Origin: Sandaracinobacteroides saxicola
Lineage (GTDB): Bacteria; Pseudomonadota; Alphaproteobacteria; Sphingomonadales; Sphingomonadaceae
Direction: 5' to 3'
Length of the DNA: 64,000 nucleotides
Assembly (NCBI RefSeq): GCF_014117445.1
Contig: NZ_CP059851.1
Span: forward strand, 2,964,501 to 3,028,500
Part shown: piece after piece, positions 23,797 to 32,181 of the stretch
Numbering within the stretch: the first letter of the stretch is position 1
Layout: each line of letters begins with the position of its first letter
Made by a program: the position numbers and the translations under genes
Notes under the pieces: generated by a model
What the model was told of the DNA's origin: nothing
Database searches by the model: none
The model's input: only the letters and a program-made list of their open reading frames with translations

Positions 23797-24939
23797 CCTT
23801 CCACGCCACAGCCCCTCGCGCTCTACATCCACTGGCCCTTCTGCGTCACCAAATGCCCCTATTGCGACTTCAACAGCCATGTCCGGCCGGACCGCGACGA
23901 AGCCGCCTGGGCGGGCGCGCTGCTGGCAGAGTTGGCGCATGAAGCGGCACTAACGCCCGACCACCGGCTGGGCAGCATCTTCTTCGGCGGCGGCACGCCC
24001 TCGCTGATGGCGCCGGCCACGGTTGCCGCGGTGATTGACGCCGCCACCCGGCACTGGCGCGTCGATGCCGACATCGAGATCACGCTGGAGGCCAACCCCT
24101 CAAGCGTGGAGGCGGCGCGTTTCGCGGGGTTCGCGGCCGCCGGCGTCAACCGGGTCAGCCTGGGGTTGCAGGCGCTGGACGACGCGGCGCTGAAGCTGCT
24201 CGGGCGGCCGCATGACCTGGCGGAGGGGCTGGCGGCGCTCGACGTGGCGCAGGCGCATTTCGGCCGCGTCAGCTTCGACCTGATCCATACGCGGCCGGGG
24301 CAGAGCGTGGCGCAGTGGCAGGCCGAACTCGCCCGCGCGCTGGCGTTCGGCACCACGCACCTCAGCGCCTATCAGCTGACCATCGAGCCGGGGACGCGCT
24401 TCGCCAGCCTGTTCGCCAAAGGCCTGCTGACGCTGCCGCACGAAGATGATTCCGCGACCATGTTCGAACTGACAGGGGCGATGTGCGCCGCCGCCGGCCT
24501 GCTGCCCTACGAGGTCAGCAACCATGCCCGGCCCGGCGATGAAAGCCGCCACAATCTCGCCTATTGGCGCTATGACGACTATGTCGGCGTCGGCCCCGGC
24601 GCGCATGGCCGGCGGCACGGCGCCGCGACCGCGCGGCTGAAGCGGCCGGAAAGCTGGATCACGGCGGTGACGGCCGACGGCCATGGCATCGAGACGAGCG
24701 AGGCAATTCCCCCCGCCACCGCGGCGCGGGAGGCGCTGCTGATGGGCCTGCGCCTGGCGGACGGCATCGACCCGGCGCATTTCGCCGCGCGCACCGGCGT
24801 GGCGCTGGACGCGGCCATCGACAGCGTCGCCCGCGCGCGGCTGACCACGCTGGGCCTGCTGCACCCGGGCGAACAGCTGCGCGTGACGGACGCCGGGCGC
24901 AGCGTGCTGAACCGGGTGATCGCCGAGTTGGCGGGTTGA
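23788..24939 (+). CDS. hemW: Radical SAM heme chaperone HemW
   Basis: A 383-residue coproporphyrinogen oxidase-like radical SAM protein now known as the heme chaperone HemW. Near the N terminus LALYIHWPFCVTKCPYCDF holds the iron-sulfur cysteines C19, C23 and C26 in CX3CX2C spacing, and the FF replaces the extra cysteine of true HemN. FFGGGTPSLM, LEANPSS and VNRVSLGLQ follow. The ATG at 23788 gives the family length; a GTG at 23674, overlapping the rdgB stop, would add 38 residues encoded by palindromic repeats. Confidence 0.93.
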   Translation: MHSPSTPQPLALYIHWPFCVTKCPYCDFNSHVRPDRDEAAWAGALLAELAHEAALTPDHRLGSIFFGGGTPSLMAPATVAAVIDAATRHWRVDADIEITLEANPSSVEAARFAGFAAAGVNRVSLGLQALDDAALKLLGRPHDLAEGLAALDVAQAHFGRVSFDLIHTRPGQSVAQWQAELARALAFGTTHLSAYQLTIEPGTRFASLFAKGLLTLPHEDDSATMFELTGAMCAAAGLLPYEVSNHARPGDESRHNLAYWRYDDYVGVGPGAHGRRHGAATARLKRPESWITAVTADGHGIETSEAIPPATAAREALLMGLRLADGIDPAHFAARTGVALDAAIDSVARARLTTLGLLHPGEQLRVTDAGRSVLNRVIAELAG

Positions 24940-24978
24940 AACGCTTGTCTGGCGTCGCGAGCAGGGGTAGAAAGGGGC

Positions 24979-25239
24979 ATGGTTGCCATCGCTCCTGCGC
25001 GCACTCTCACCATGAAGCTTGGGCCCTATTTCGACAGGCTGATCGAAGGCCAGATCGCCAGCGGGAGATATGGCAGCGTTGATGATGTCATTCGCGAGGC
25101 GCTCACCCGACTGCAGGATCATGAAACCCGCGTGGAGGCACTAGGCGAGGCACTGCGAGAGGGGGAAGAAAGCGGCCTGCATGGCCCCCTTGATGCCAAT
25201 GCCTTTCTGCAGGAATGTCGTGCCGCTCGAAGCGCATGA
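24979..25239 (+). CDS. parD: ParD-type antitoxin
   Basis: An 86-residue ribbon-helix-helix antitoxin of the ParD family. LTMKLGPYFDRLIEGQIASG and RYGSVDDVIREALTRLQDHE are family hallmarks; the C-terminal tail binds the toxin. An AAAGGGG site lies just before the ATG. An in-frame ATG at 25012 would start at MKLGPYF. The stop overlaps the ParE start by four bases. It lies 39 bases after hemW and begins a type II module. Confidence 0.93.
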   Translation: MVAIAPARTLTMKLGPYFDRLIEGQIASGRYGSVDDVIREALTRLQDHETRVEALGEALREGEESGLHGPLDANAFLQECRAARSA

Positions 25240-25526
25240 GCTCGGCGCTCTACAGCAACAGGGCGGTCGACGACCTTCGCACCATCGAAACCTACACCGC
25301 AACGCAATGGGGTGATGCCCAAGCCGACCGATATGTTCGGGCCATCATGACGGCAGTGGACAGGCTGGCTGAAAATCCTGCGCTTGGACGGGCAGTTGCC
25401 GTCAACTTCGGACAATATCGACGGATATCATCGGGCTCCCATGTTATCTATGTCGTTGTGCAGGATGGCCAGACGACAGTCGTTCGCATTCTGCACCAGC
25501 GCATGGAACCTGGGCTGCATCTCTGA
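25236..25526 (+). CDS. parE: ParE-type toxin
   Basis: A 96-residue RelE/ParE-superfamily toxin. It shows LYSNRAVDDLRTIETYTATQ (first helices), QADRYVRAIMTAVDRLAENP, RRISSGSHVIYVVVQDGQTT and a final VVRILHQRM, the standard ParE ending. ParE toxins poison DNA gyrase. The ATG at 25236 is inside the parD stop (ATGA), so the toxin is coupled to its antitoxin; the catalytic or gyrase-binding surface cannot be checked by eye. Confidence 0.93.
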   Translation: MSSALYSNRAVDDLRTIETYTATQWGDAQADRYVRAIMTAVDRLAENPALGRAVAVNFGQYRRISSGSHVIYVVVQDGQTTVVRILHQRMEPGLHL

Positions 25527-25616
25527 TCCCTGCCACCCCTTGCCTTCGGCGCCAGGTTTCCCATTTCCTGTTTCTTCCTGCCGCCCCTTCCAACCCGGCA
25601 GATGTGGAGCCCGACC

Positions 25617-26321
25617 ATGATGACCCTGCGCAAGGCCGCCGACCGCGGCGTGGCGGATTTCGGCTGGCTGGACAGCCGGCACAGCTTCTCCTTCGGCCAT
25701 TATCATGATCCCGCGCACATGGGGTTCGGCCCGCTGCGCGTGATCAACGAGGATCGCGTGGCCGGCGGTGGCGGCTTTCCGCCGCATGGCCACGCCGACA
25801 TGGAGATCCTCAGCTATGTGATCGACGGCGCGCTGGAGCATCGCGACAGCATGGGCAATGGCGCGGTCATCCGCCCCGGTGAAATCCAGAAGATGCGCGC
25901 CGGCACCGGCGTGCAGCACAGCGAATACAACGCCAGCAAGACCGATCCGGTGCATTTCCTGCAGATCTGGATCATCCCCGCGCACCGGGGGCTGGCGCCG
26001 GGCTATGAGCAGGTCGCGCTGCCGCCCGTGCCGGCGGGCAACTCCCGGCTCGACCGCATTGCCGCGCCCGGCGGCGGCGAAGGCGTGGTGGACATCGCGC
26101 AGGACGTCACGCTGTGGCGCGCGACGCTGGCGGCCGGCGGCAGACTGAACCACGCGACCGCGCCCGACCGGCGGTTGTGGGTGCAGGCGGCGCGCGGCAG
26201 CGCGCGGGTGAATGACGAGGTCCTTACCGCTGGCGATGGCCTGGCAATCGCCCATATGTCTGCGGTGGACTTCGACGCCGACAGCGAGGCCGAGCTGCTG
26301 TTGTTCGACATGGGGGCATAG
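25617..26321 (+). CDS. Pirin family protein (YhhW-like quercetinase)
   Basis: A 234-residue bicupin pirin. RHSFSFGHYHDPAHMGFGPL at the N terminus, the metal ligands in FPPHGHADMEIL, and MRAGTGVQHSEYN are present, giving three histidines and a glutamate for metal binding. E. coli YhhW, of the same size, is a quercetin 2,3-dioxygenase. The ATG at 25617 (or 25620) starts the usual MTLRKAADRG. It is separated by 90 bases from parE and followed by a small membrane protein. Confidence 0.9.
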   Translation: MMTLRKAADRGVADFGWLDSRHSFSFGHYHDPAHMGFGPLRVINEDRVAGGGGFPPHGHADMEILSYVIDGALEHRDSMGNGAVIRPGEIQKMRAGTGVQHSEYNASKTDPVHFLQIWIIPAHRGLAPGYEQVALPPVPAGNSRLDRIAAPGGGEGVVDIAQDVTLWRATLAAGGRLNHATAPDRRLWVQAARGSARVNDEVLTAGDGLAIAHMSAVDFDADSEAELLLFDMGA

Positions 26322-26389
26322 TTCGGCGCGGGGCTTGGAACAAAGCTCCGCGCTTCCCATTTCCCTCGTCTCATCCACAGGAGGCGTTC

Positions 26390-26674
26390 ATGCTTGGCAA
26401 GATCATCACCGCGCTGGCGGGGCGCAGCATTGCCCGATCGGTCGGCGGTGCCTCCGCCGGGCCAACCGGCGCGATCATCGGCGCGGTGGTACCCACCGTT
26501 TTGCCGCGCATCGCCCGCCGCCTCGGCCCCGTCGGCATGATCGCCGCCGCGGCCGGTGGCTATGCGCTGACGAAATTCCTGGAAAACCGCCGCAAGGTGC
26601 CCGTCACGCCCGCCCTGCCGGCACCTCAAAGCGCCGCGCCACCCGTTGCTGCCACGCCCACACCGCCGGCGTGA
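26390..26674 (+). CDS. Small alanine/glycine-rich membrane protein
   Basis: A 94-residue protein beginning MLGKIITALAGRSIARSVGG, with glycine-rich hydrophobic stretches (about 24-40 and 46-60, VGMIAAAAGGYALTKFL) and a proline/alanine tail. A GGAGG site lies seven bases before the ATG. It resembles small sphingomonad inner-membrane proteins of unknown role. Its last 71 bases overlap the end of the convergent DUF4345 gene. Confidence 0.65.
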   Translation: MLGKIITALAGRSIARSVGGASAGPTGAIIGAVVPTVLPRIARRLGPVGMIAAAAGGYALTKFLENRRKVPVTPALPAPQSAAPPVAATPTPPA

Positions 26675-27020
26675 CCCCCAGCTCCAGCAACAGACCGATG
26701 CGATAGCCGCTGGAGGGCCATCCCTCCAGCAGGCCACCGCCCAGCCGGGCGAGACCGCCCAGCACCACGGCCAGGCAGACGAAACCGAACAGCCGGCCCT
26801 CTCGCTCGATGTGCCGGACGCACGACAGCAGCATGATGCCCAGACCCAGGAAGATGCCCGACAGGTAGCGCCAGTGGCTGCTGACATCCCCCGCCACGGC
26901 GTCGCCCTCCCCCAGCCCCGCCGGACCGCCCAAGGCGCCCAGCAGCCCGACCGACAGCGGCGACAGGGCGAGCAGCAGCAACGTCGCCTGCAACAGCCGC
27001 TTCTCGGCGGCAGGCGTCAC
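26604..27020 (-). CDS. DUF4345-like four-helix membrane protein
   Basis: A 138-residue inner-membrane protein with four helices (about 9-31, 46-66, 75-98 and 104-125). SSHWRYLSGIFLGLGIMLLS, then FGFVCLAVVLGGLARLGG and the final PAVWAWQQRVARRF match the DUF4345 family, whose role is unknown. It starts with GTG overlapping the stop of the oxidoreductase gene upstream (GTGA), so the two are probably transcribed together. Confidence 0.82.
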   Translation of the reverse strand: MTPAAEKRLLQATLLLLALSPLSVGLLGALGGPAGLGEGDAVAGDVSSHWRYLSGIFLGLGIMLLSCVRHIEREGRLFGFVCLAVVLGGLARLGGGLLEGWPSSGYRIGLLLELGVTPAVWAWQQRVARRFEVPAGRA

Positions 27021-28030
27021 TCGGGCGTCACCTCGACCAGCAGCTTGCCGAAATTGCCGCCGGAATAGAGCAGCTTCACGCTGTCGCGCGCATGCTCCAG
27101 GCCCGGGCGAATGTCCTGCCGCGTTTTCACCTGGCCGCCCAGCATCCAGCCGGCAAGGTCGCGGAACGCCTCGCCAAAGCGCGGTGCGAAATCGGTGACG
27201 ATGAAGCCGCGAACCGTCAGCCGCCGCATCAGCATCAGCGTCCAGAACCCGCGCGGCTCGGCATTGCTGGTCGCGTTATAGCCGCTGATCATGCCGCACA
27301 GCGGCATGCGCCCGAACAGCTTCATGCGGCTCACCACCGCCTCCATGATCGGGCCGCCGACCTGTTCGAAATTGATGTCCACGCCGTCGGGCGCCAGCCG
27401 GTCGAGCGCCGCGCCGACATCCTCCGCCTTGTAATCGATGGCGGCGTCAAAGCCCAGTTCGTCGACGATGTAGCGGCATTTGTCCGCGCCGCCGGCGATG
27501 CCGATCACCCGGCAGCCCTTCAGCTTGCCGATCTGGCCGACGATCTGCCCCACGCCGCCCGCCGCCGCGCCGACCACCAGGGTCTCGCCGGGCTTCGGCT
27601 GGCCGATGTCGAGCAGGCCGAAATAAGCCGTCGGCCCCACCACGCCAAAGGTGCCGAACGCCGCCGCCACCGAAATGCCGGGGATCTCCGGCATCGGCGC
27701 CATGCCCTCGCCGCGGCTCACCACGATGTCCGCCCATTCGCCCAGGCCGGCCATCAGCTGCCCCTCGCTCACGCCCTCCTTGCGGCTGGCGATCACGCGG
27801 CCCACCACGCCGCCCCGCATGGGATCGCCCAGCCCGACCGGCGGCATATACTGCTCCATGTCGCTCATCCAGATGCGATTGGTCGGGTCGAGCGACAGGT
27901 AGTTCACCCACACCGCGAACTCGCCGTCGGCCAGCTCGGGCATCGTTTCCGTCACAAAATGCAGGTCGTCGTCCGCGATGTCCCCCACCGGCCGCTTCGC
28001 CAACCGCCACACCCGCCGCGTCATGCTCAT
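27017..28030 (-). CDS. NADP-dependent oxidoreductase, medium-chain (CurA/YncB-like)
   Basis: A 337-residue zinc-free medium-chain reductase of the prostaglandin reductase/leukotriene hydroxydehydrogenase group, which reduces double bonds of alpha,beta-unsaturated carbonyls with NADPH. LSLDPTNRIWMSD (N-terminal), the Rossmann loop VVGAAAGGVGQIVGQIGKL, GIAGGADKC and YNATSNAEPRGF are visible. ATG at 28030 or 28024 are both possible. It overlaps the DUF4345 gene downstream by four bases. Confidence 0.92.
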   Translation of the reverse strand: MSMTRRVWRLAKRPVGDIADDDLHFVTETMPELADGEFAVWVNYLSLDPTNRIWMSDMEQYMPPVGLGDPMRGGVVGRVIASRKEGVSEGQLMAGLGEWADIVVSRGEGMAPMPEIPGISVAAAFGTFGVVGPTAYFGLLDIGQPKPGETLVVGAAAGGVGQIVGQIGKLKGCRVIGIAGGADKCRYIVDELGFDAAIDYKAEDVGAALDRLAPDGVDINFEQVGGPIMEAVVSRMKLFGRMPLCGMISGYNATSNAEPRGFWTLMLMRRLTVRGFIVTDFAPRFGEAFRDLAGWMLGGQVKTRQDIRPGLEHARDSVKLLYSGGNFGKLLVEVTPE

Positions 28031-28087
28031 GCCCGTCTCTCCCGCTCGTTCCCGCCCGCCTTACCGGCGCCGCCCCCGCCACGCCAG

Positions 28088-28726
28088 CTACCGAAAGCGC
28101 CACATCAGGCCGGGCTCCAGCGGCGTCCACAGCCCCACCCGCACGCCCGCCGACGCCAGCGCATCGCGCACCCACTGGTTGCAGGTACGGAGCGCGGAAT
28201 AACGGCCGCGCGCGACATAGAAGGCATCGTCGGCGCCATAGCCGGCGCCGGGCAGCGGCTGCACATCACCGGCGCTGCCCCGGGCAAAACTGGCGGCAAG
28301 GACATCCACCAGCACCGCATATTGCGCCGGCGACAGGCGGATCGGCACGCCCTCGGGCGCGGCCAGCCGGTCGACATGCACCAGCGTCCGGTCGCTGCCG
28401 AGCGCGGCGCTGAGGATGCGGTCGACGCGGGCATCGGCCCAGGTCGGCGTGTTCAGATAGAAGTCGCGCTCGCCCCAGCCGAAGGCAAGCCATTGCTGCC
28501 CCGCCGGCGCCCCGCGAAAATGCCCGTCCCGCACCAGCGCGCGCCAGTCCGCGCCGGCGGTGACCAGCGGCAACACCAGGTAGGCGTGGACACCGTTGCT
28601 CGCCAGGTGAACGGTCACGCCGGCCGGCGCCTGCCGCCAGCCGGCGTTCTGCGGAATGACCGCGCCACCGACCAGCGCGAGCAGCAGCAGCGCGCACGCC
28701 GCCGCCAGCGCGCGCAGCAGCCTCAT
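28088..28726 (-). CDS. DUF2459/TIGR02117 family protein
   Basis: A 212-residue protein with an N-terminal signal anchor (LLRALAAACALLLLALVGG) and a periplasmic domain of the TIGR02117/DUF2459 family (first named from urease gene neighbourhoods). Seen: HLASNGVHAYLVLPLV, WLAFGWGERDFYLNTPTW, and RTCNQWVRDALASAGVRVGL with the cysteine typical of the family. The fold resembles NlpC/P60-like enzymes. No urease genes are nearby. The ATG at 28726 overlaps the stop of the hydrolase upstream by one base. Confidence 0.85.
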   Translation of the reverse strand: MRLLRALAAACALLLLALVGGAVIPQNAGWRQAPAGVTVHLASNGVHAYLVLPLVTAGADWRALVRDGHFRGAPAGQQWLAFGWGERDFYLNTPTWADARVDRILSAALGSDRTLVHVDRLAAPEGVPIRLSPAQYAVLVDVLAASFARGSAGDVQPLPGAGYGADDAFYVARGRYSALRTCNQWVRDALASAGVRVGLWTPLEPGLMWRFR

Positions 28727-29583
28727 CACACGCGCGCCAGCAGGCGGTCGATCGCCGCCAGCGCCTCCGGCTCCGCCAGCGTCGGGGCGTGGCCGACGCG
28801 CGGCACCGTCACCGCCTCCAGCCCCGCCACGTCCCTGACCATGGCGGCCTGCGCCGCCGCGGCGAACACGTCCGACAGCTCCCCCCGCAGGCTGAGCAGC
28901 GGCAGACCCTGGAGGCCGCGCAGCGCCAGCGCCAGATCGACCCCCGAATCGCCCCCGGGCAGCCGGAACGGCGCGGAAATGCGCGGATCATAATCCCACA
29001 CGATCCGGCCCTTCGGGCTCAGCCGGCACAGCCGCTTGGCATGTGCCAGCCAGTCCGGCAGCTGCCAGTCGGGATAGACCCCGGCCTGGCGTTCGGCGAT
29101 GTCGCGCGCCGCGTGCAGCCAGGTCGGCCAGCCGTTGCCGCGGCCCACCTGCGCGCGGATGCGCTCCAGCCCCGCCGCCTCCAGCTGCGGGCCCACGTCG
29201 TTCAGCACCACGCCCGCCAGCCGTGCCCGCTGCGTGACGCCCAGCAGCATCGCCAGCAGCCCACCCAGCGAGGTGCCCACCACCACCACCCGGTCCAGCG
29301 GCACGGTTGCCAGCAGCCGGCCGATATCCTGCACATAGGTCAGCGGCACATAGGTCAGCGGATCCTTGGCATAACCCGATTCGCCCCGGCCGCGCAGCGA
29401 CACGCTGACCACCCGCCAGCCCCGCCCCTGCAGGCGCAGCGCGAGGTCGTGGAAATCCCGGACATTGCGGGTCAGCCCCGGCAGGCAGAGGATCGCCGGC
29501 CGCCCGGCGGCGCCGGCATAGTCGCGGAAATGCAGCCGCACGCTGTCGGCGGACCACCAGTAACCGTCGCTGAAACCGTCCAT
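28726..29583 (-). CDS. Alpha/beta hydrolase
   Basis: A 285-residue alpha/beta hydrolase. The oxyanion region LCLPGLTRNVRDFHDLA, RGRGESGY, the nucleophile elbow VVGTSLGGLLAM, and the C-terminal VGHAPTLAEPE with the catalytic histidine are in the right order. The LPGLTRN block is common in esterases and lactonase-like enzymes of sphingomonads. Its substrate is unknown. It starts a two-gene minus-strand operon with the DUF2459 gene and is divergent from the TetR regulator 117 bases away. Confidence 0.88.
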   Translation of the reverse strand: MDGFSDGYWWSADSVRLHFRDYAGAAGRPAILCLPGLTRNVRDFHDLALRLQGRGWRVVSVSLRGRGESGYAKDPLTYVPLTYVQDIGRLLATVPLDRVVVVGTSLGGLLAMLLGVTQRARLAGVVLNDVGPQLEAAGLERIRAQVGRGNGWPTWLHAARDIAERQAGVYPDWQLPDWLAHAKRLCRLSPKGRIVWDYDPRISAPFRLPGGDSGVDLALALRGLQGLPLLSLRGELSDVFAAAAQAAMVRDVAGLEAVTVPRVGHAPTLAEPEALAAIDRLLARV

Positions 29584-29700
29584 CGCGCGATGCTAGGCCG
29601 GCGGCGAGCGAAAGTCATCGTTAACGCCATGCCGGAACTTTTGACTGCCACTCAGATTCATGGCATAGGCCCCGCACGGATCGGGAAAGAGACAGAAAGA

Positions 29701-30354
29701 ATGGCATCGAAGGCTTCGGACGCTCGCGCGCGCCGCTATGATCCCACCGAAACGCGGCAGCGTGTGGTGGAGGCCGCCTATCAGCTGTTCGCCACCCGTG
29801 GCTATGCCCAGACCGGTACCGCCGACATCGCGCGCGAGGCGGACGTCTCCGAAGGCTCGATCTTCTATCATTTCGGCTCCAAACGCGCGCTCCTGGCCGA
29901 ACTGGGCCGGCTGCACGGCGAAAAGATGGTCGCCGCCATGCAGGGCGATGACGCCATCGAGGATCTGGAACCCGGCATCAACATCCGCCGCTGCTTCGCC
30001 TTCTGCGTGGAGAATGAAACCTGGGAGCGCATGGCGGAGGCCGGCGCGCCCTGCCCCAGCGGCAGCGGGAAGGGGCACAAGAACCACAATCCCGAGGCCG
30101 AACCCTTTTTCAATGCCGCGCGCGAAGTCACCCAGCGCTGGGTGACCGAACAGCTGGTCCGCAGCTTCGCCAAGCGCGGCATCACCGGCATCGATCCCGA
30201 AATCGCCGCCAGCCTGACCTTCACCGTGGTGGGGGATGCGCTGCAGATGGCCTTCGGCGACCCGGCCACCCCGCCCGAGCGCATCGCCTTCATCCAGGAA
30301 CAATGCGTGCGCTTCGTCCGCGCCGCCTGCGGTTATCCCGCCGACCTCGACTGA
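29701..30354 (+). CDS. TetR-family transcriptional regulator
   Basis: A 217-residue TetR regulator. The N-terminal DNA-binding domain (about 15-62) reads TRQRVVEAAYQLFATRGYAQ, TGTADIAREADVSEGSIFYHFGSK. The rest is a helical ligand domain with an unusual histidine/glycine insert GSGKGHKNHN (about 120-130) and C-terminal helices around TFTVVGDALQMAF. The ATG at 29701 follows GAAAGA. It is divergent from the alpha/beta hydrolase and may control it; the ligand is unknown. Confidence 0.9.
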   Translation: MASKASDARARRYDPTETRQRVVEAAYQLFATRGYAQTGTADIAREADVSEGSIFYHFGSKRALLAELGRLHGEKMVAAMQGDDAIEDLEPGINIRRCFAFCVENETWERMAEAGAPCPSGSGKGHKNHNPEAEPFFNAAREVTQRWVTEQLVRSFAKRGITGIDPEIAASLTFTVVGDALQMAFGDPATPPERIAFIQEQCVRFVRAACGYPADLD

Positions 30355-30385
30355 TTGCCAACGCGCCAAAGCCTGCCACACTGGC

Positions 30386-31807
30386 ATGGTGACCGATCCG
30401 CGCCTGCCCCATTTTCGCCCGTCCCGCGCCATCCTGGCGCTGGAAGAACTGCTGTGCGACGTCGTGGCCGCGGCGGAGTTCCCGCAAGCCATCCTGCGCT
30501 ATCGCAACCAGGCGGCCGCCCGCGAGGTGGGCCTGGACCCGCTGTCGGACGGCGAATGGGTGCAGCATTTCGGCCGTTTCGAGCCGCTGAACGGCAGCCT
30601 CTGCCGCCCGCGCGCGCTGCGCTATCACGGCCACCAGTTCCGCCACTACAACCCCGAGCTGGGGGACGGCCGCGGTTTCCTGTTCGCGCAGATGCTCGAT
30701 TCGCGGGGCCGGCTGATGGACCTGGGCACCAAGGGCAGCGGCACCACGCCGTGGAGCCGGCGCGGCGACGGCCGGCTGACGCTGAAGGGCGCGGTGCGCG
30801 AAATCCTGGCGACGGAGATGCTGGCGGCGCTGGGGGTCACCACCAGCCGCACCTTCAGCGTGATCGAAACCGGCGAGGCGCTGGAGCGCGGCGACGAACC
30901 CTCACCCACCCGCAGCGCCGTCCTCGTCCGCCTCAGCCACGGCCATATCCGCTATGGCAGTTTCCAGCGGCTGGCGGCGCTGGAGGATGACGGCGGTCTG
31001 GCGGCGCTGACGCATTATGTGCTCGACCATTTCGCGGACGGCGCGGACAGGTCATCGCCCTATGCCGCCCTGATGGACCATGCCGTCGCCGGCGCCGCGC
31101 GGCTGGTCGCGGAATGGCATGTCGCCGGCTTCGTCCACGGCGTCCTCAATACTGACAACATCAACATCACCGGCGAAAGCTTCGACTATGGCCCGTGGCG
31201 CTTCCTGCCCGCCTGGGACATGGGATTCACTGCGGCCTATTTCGACCAGTTCGGCCTCTACGCCTTCGGACGGCAGGCGGAGGCGCTGCACTGGAACCTG
31301 TTCCAGCTCGCCGGCGCGCTCAAACGGGTGGCGCCGGTCGATGACCTCATCCCCGCGCTGAAGACCTGGCCCGAGCGCGTTGCCGCGAACAGCCGCCGCC
31401 AGGCGCTGTGGCGACTGGGCCTGGAGCCGCAGGACGAGGCGGCCGACATCGCCCTGCTGATGGCGTGGGAGAGCGCGCTGGCGGCCAGCGGCGTGCAGCC
31501 CGACCGCGCCTGGTTCGACTGGCGCGGCGGGCGGCGCAGGCAAGGCTATGACGGCGCGGCGTGGGCAGTGTTCGCGGAAAAGGTCGCCGACCATCCCGCC
31601 GTCCCCGGTGCGCTTGACCATCCCTATTGGGCCGACCCCGCCCCCTGCACCATGCTGATCGAGGAGGTCGAAGCGCTCTGGCGCCCCATCGCCGAGGTCG
31701 ACGACTGGGCGCCCCTGAATGCGAAAATCGCCGCCATCCGCCGCATGGGGACGGCGCACTTGACGTCCTTGCAATGCCCCTCACAGCCATCTATCTTGCC
31801 ATCCTAG
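30386..31807 (+). CDS. selO: Protein adenylyltransferase SelO/YdiU
   Basis: A 473-residue pseudokinase-fold AMPylator that transfers AMP to Ser/Thr/Tyr of redox proteins. Key blocks are HGHQFRHYNPELGDGRG, DLGTKGSGTTPWSRRGDGR (about 112-130), AVREILATEML, and HGVLNTDNINI (about 251-261) followed by FDYGPWRF with the metal-binding N255/D267 type residues. The usual C-terminal cysteine/selenocysteine third from the end is absent; instead a single cysteine sits ten residues from the end (QCPSQPSILPS). A promoter for the next gene overlaps the end of this one. Confidence 0.92.
   Translation: MVTDPRLPHFRPSRAILALEELLCDVVAAAEFPQAILRYRNQAAAREVGLDPLSDGEWVQHFGRFEPLNGSLCRPRALRYHGHQFRHYNPELGDGRGFLFAQMLDSRGRLMDLGTKGSGTTPWSRRGDGRLTLKGAVREILATEMLAALGVTTSRTFSVIETGEALERGDEPSPTRSAVLVRLSHGHIRYGSFQRLAALEDDGGLAALTHYVLDHFADGADRSSPYAALMDHAVAGAARLVAEWHVAGFVHGVLNTDNINITGESFDYGPWRFLPAWDMGFTAAYFDQFGLYAFGRQAEALHWNLFQLAGALKRVAPVDDLIPALKTWPERVAANSRRQALWRLGLEPQDEAADIALLMAWESALAASGVQPDRAWFDWRGGRRRQGYDGAAWAVFAEKVADHPAVPGALDHPYWADPAPCTMLIEEVEALWRPIAEVDDWAPLNAKIAAIRRMGTAHLTSLQCPSQPSILPS
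31769..31797 (+). promoter_or_regulatory. Promoter of the Xre-RES operon
   Basis: TTGCAA (31769-31774) and TATCTT (31792-31797) are spaced by 17 bases, giving a start of transcription near 31804 and the antitoxin ATG at 31821. The promoter lies in the last codons of selO. Confidence 0.45.
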
Positions 31808-31827
31808 AGAGGCAATTGATATGGCAA
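31796..31827. promoter_or_regulatory. Xre-antitoxin operator candidate
   Basis: TTGCC (31796-31800) is mirrored by GGCAA at 31811-31815 and, across the start codon, TTGCCAT (31796-31802) by ATGGCAA (31821-31827). These overlap the -10 and the first codons, a suitable place for autorepression by the antitoxin. Unproven. Confidence 0.35.
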
Positions 31828-32168
31828 CCGCCTTTGCCCCACCAGTGTCGAACGCGCTCGATGGCGTCGTCGATACGTTGCGGCTGACACAGGCCGAAAT
31901 CGCCCGTGCGGCCGGCCTCCCACGCGAGACGCTCGCCCGCAAGGAACGGCTGCACAGCCCGTCTGCCCAGGCCCGCCTCCGGTTGCTCGCCGATATCCTT
32001 ACCCGCGCCTCGGCCTGGACTGGCGGGCCGCTCGCCGCCTTTGCCTGGTATCGCTCCCAGCCCCTCCCCTCCTTCGGCGACATGACCGCCGAGGATCTGG
32101 TCCGCGCCGGGCGGGGCGAGGCGGTGCGCGACTATCTCAGCCGCATCGCGGTGGGCGGTTACGCCTGA
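31821..32168 (+). CDS. Xre/MbcA/ParS-type antitoxin
   Basis: A 115-residue antitoxin. An N-terminal Xre-like helix-turn-helix (LTQAEIARAAGLPRETLARK) is followed by the DUF2384 toxin-binding domain with MTAEDLVRAGRGEAVRDYLS and the RIAVGGYA tail. Partners of this type neutralise RES-domain toxins. The ATG follows an AGAGAGG site. The toxin gene starts 13 bases downstream, so the two form a Xre-RES type II toxin-antitoxin operon. Confidence 0.92.
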   Translation: MATAFAPPVSNALDGVVDTLRLTQAEIARAAGLPRETLARKERLHSPSAQARLRLLADILTRASAWTGGPLAAFAWYRSQPLPSFGDMTAEDLVRAGRGEAVRDYLSRIAVGGYA

Positions 32169-32181
32169 TCCCGAACCCGGC

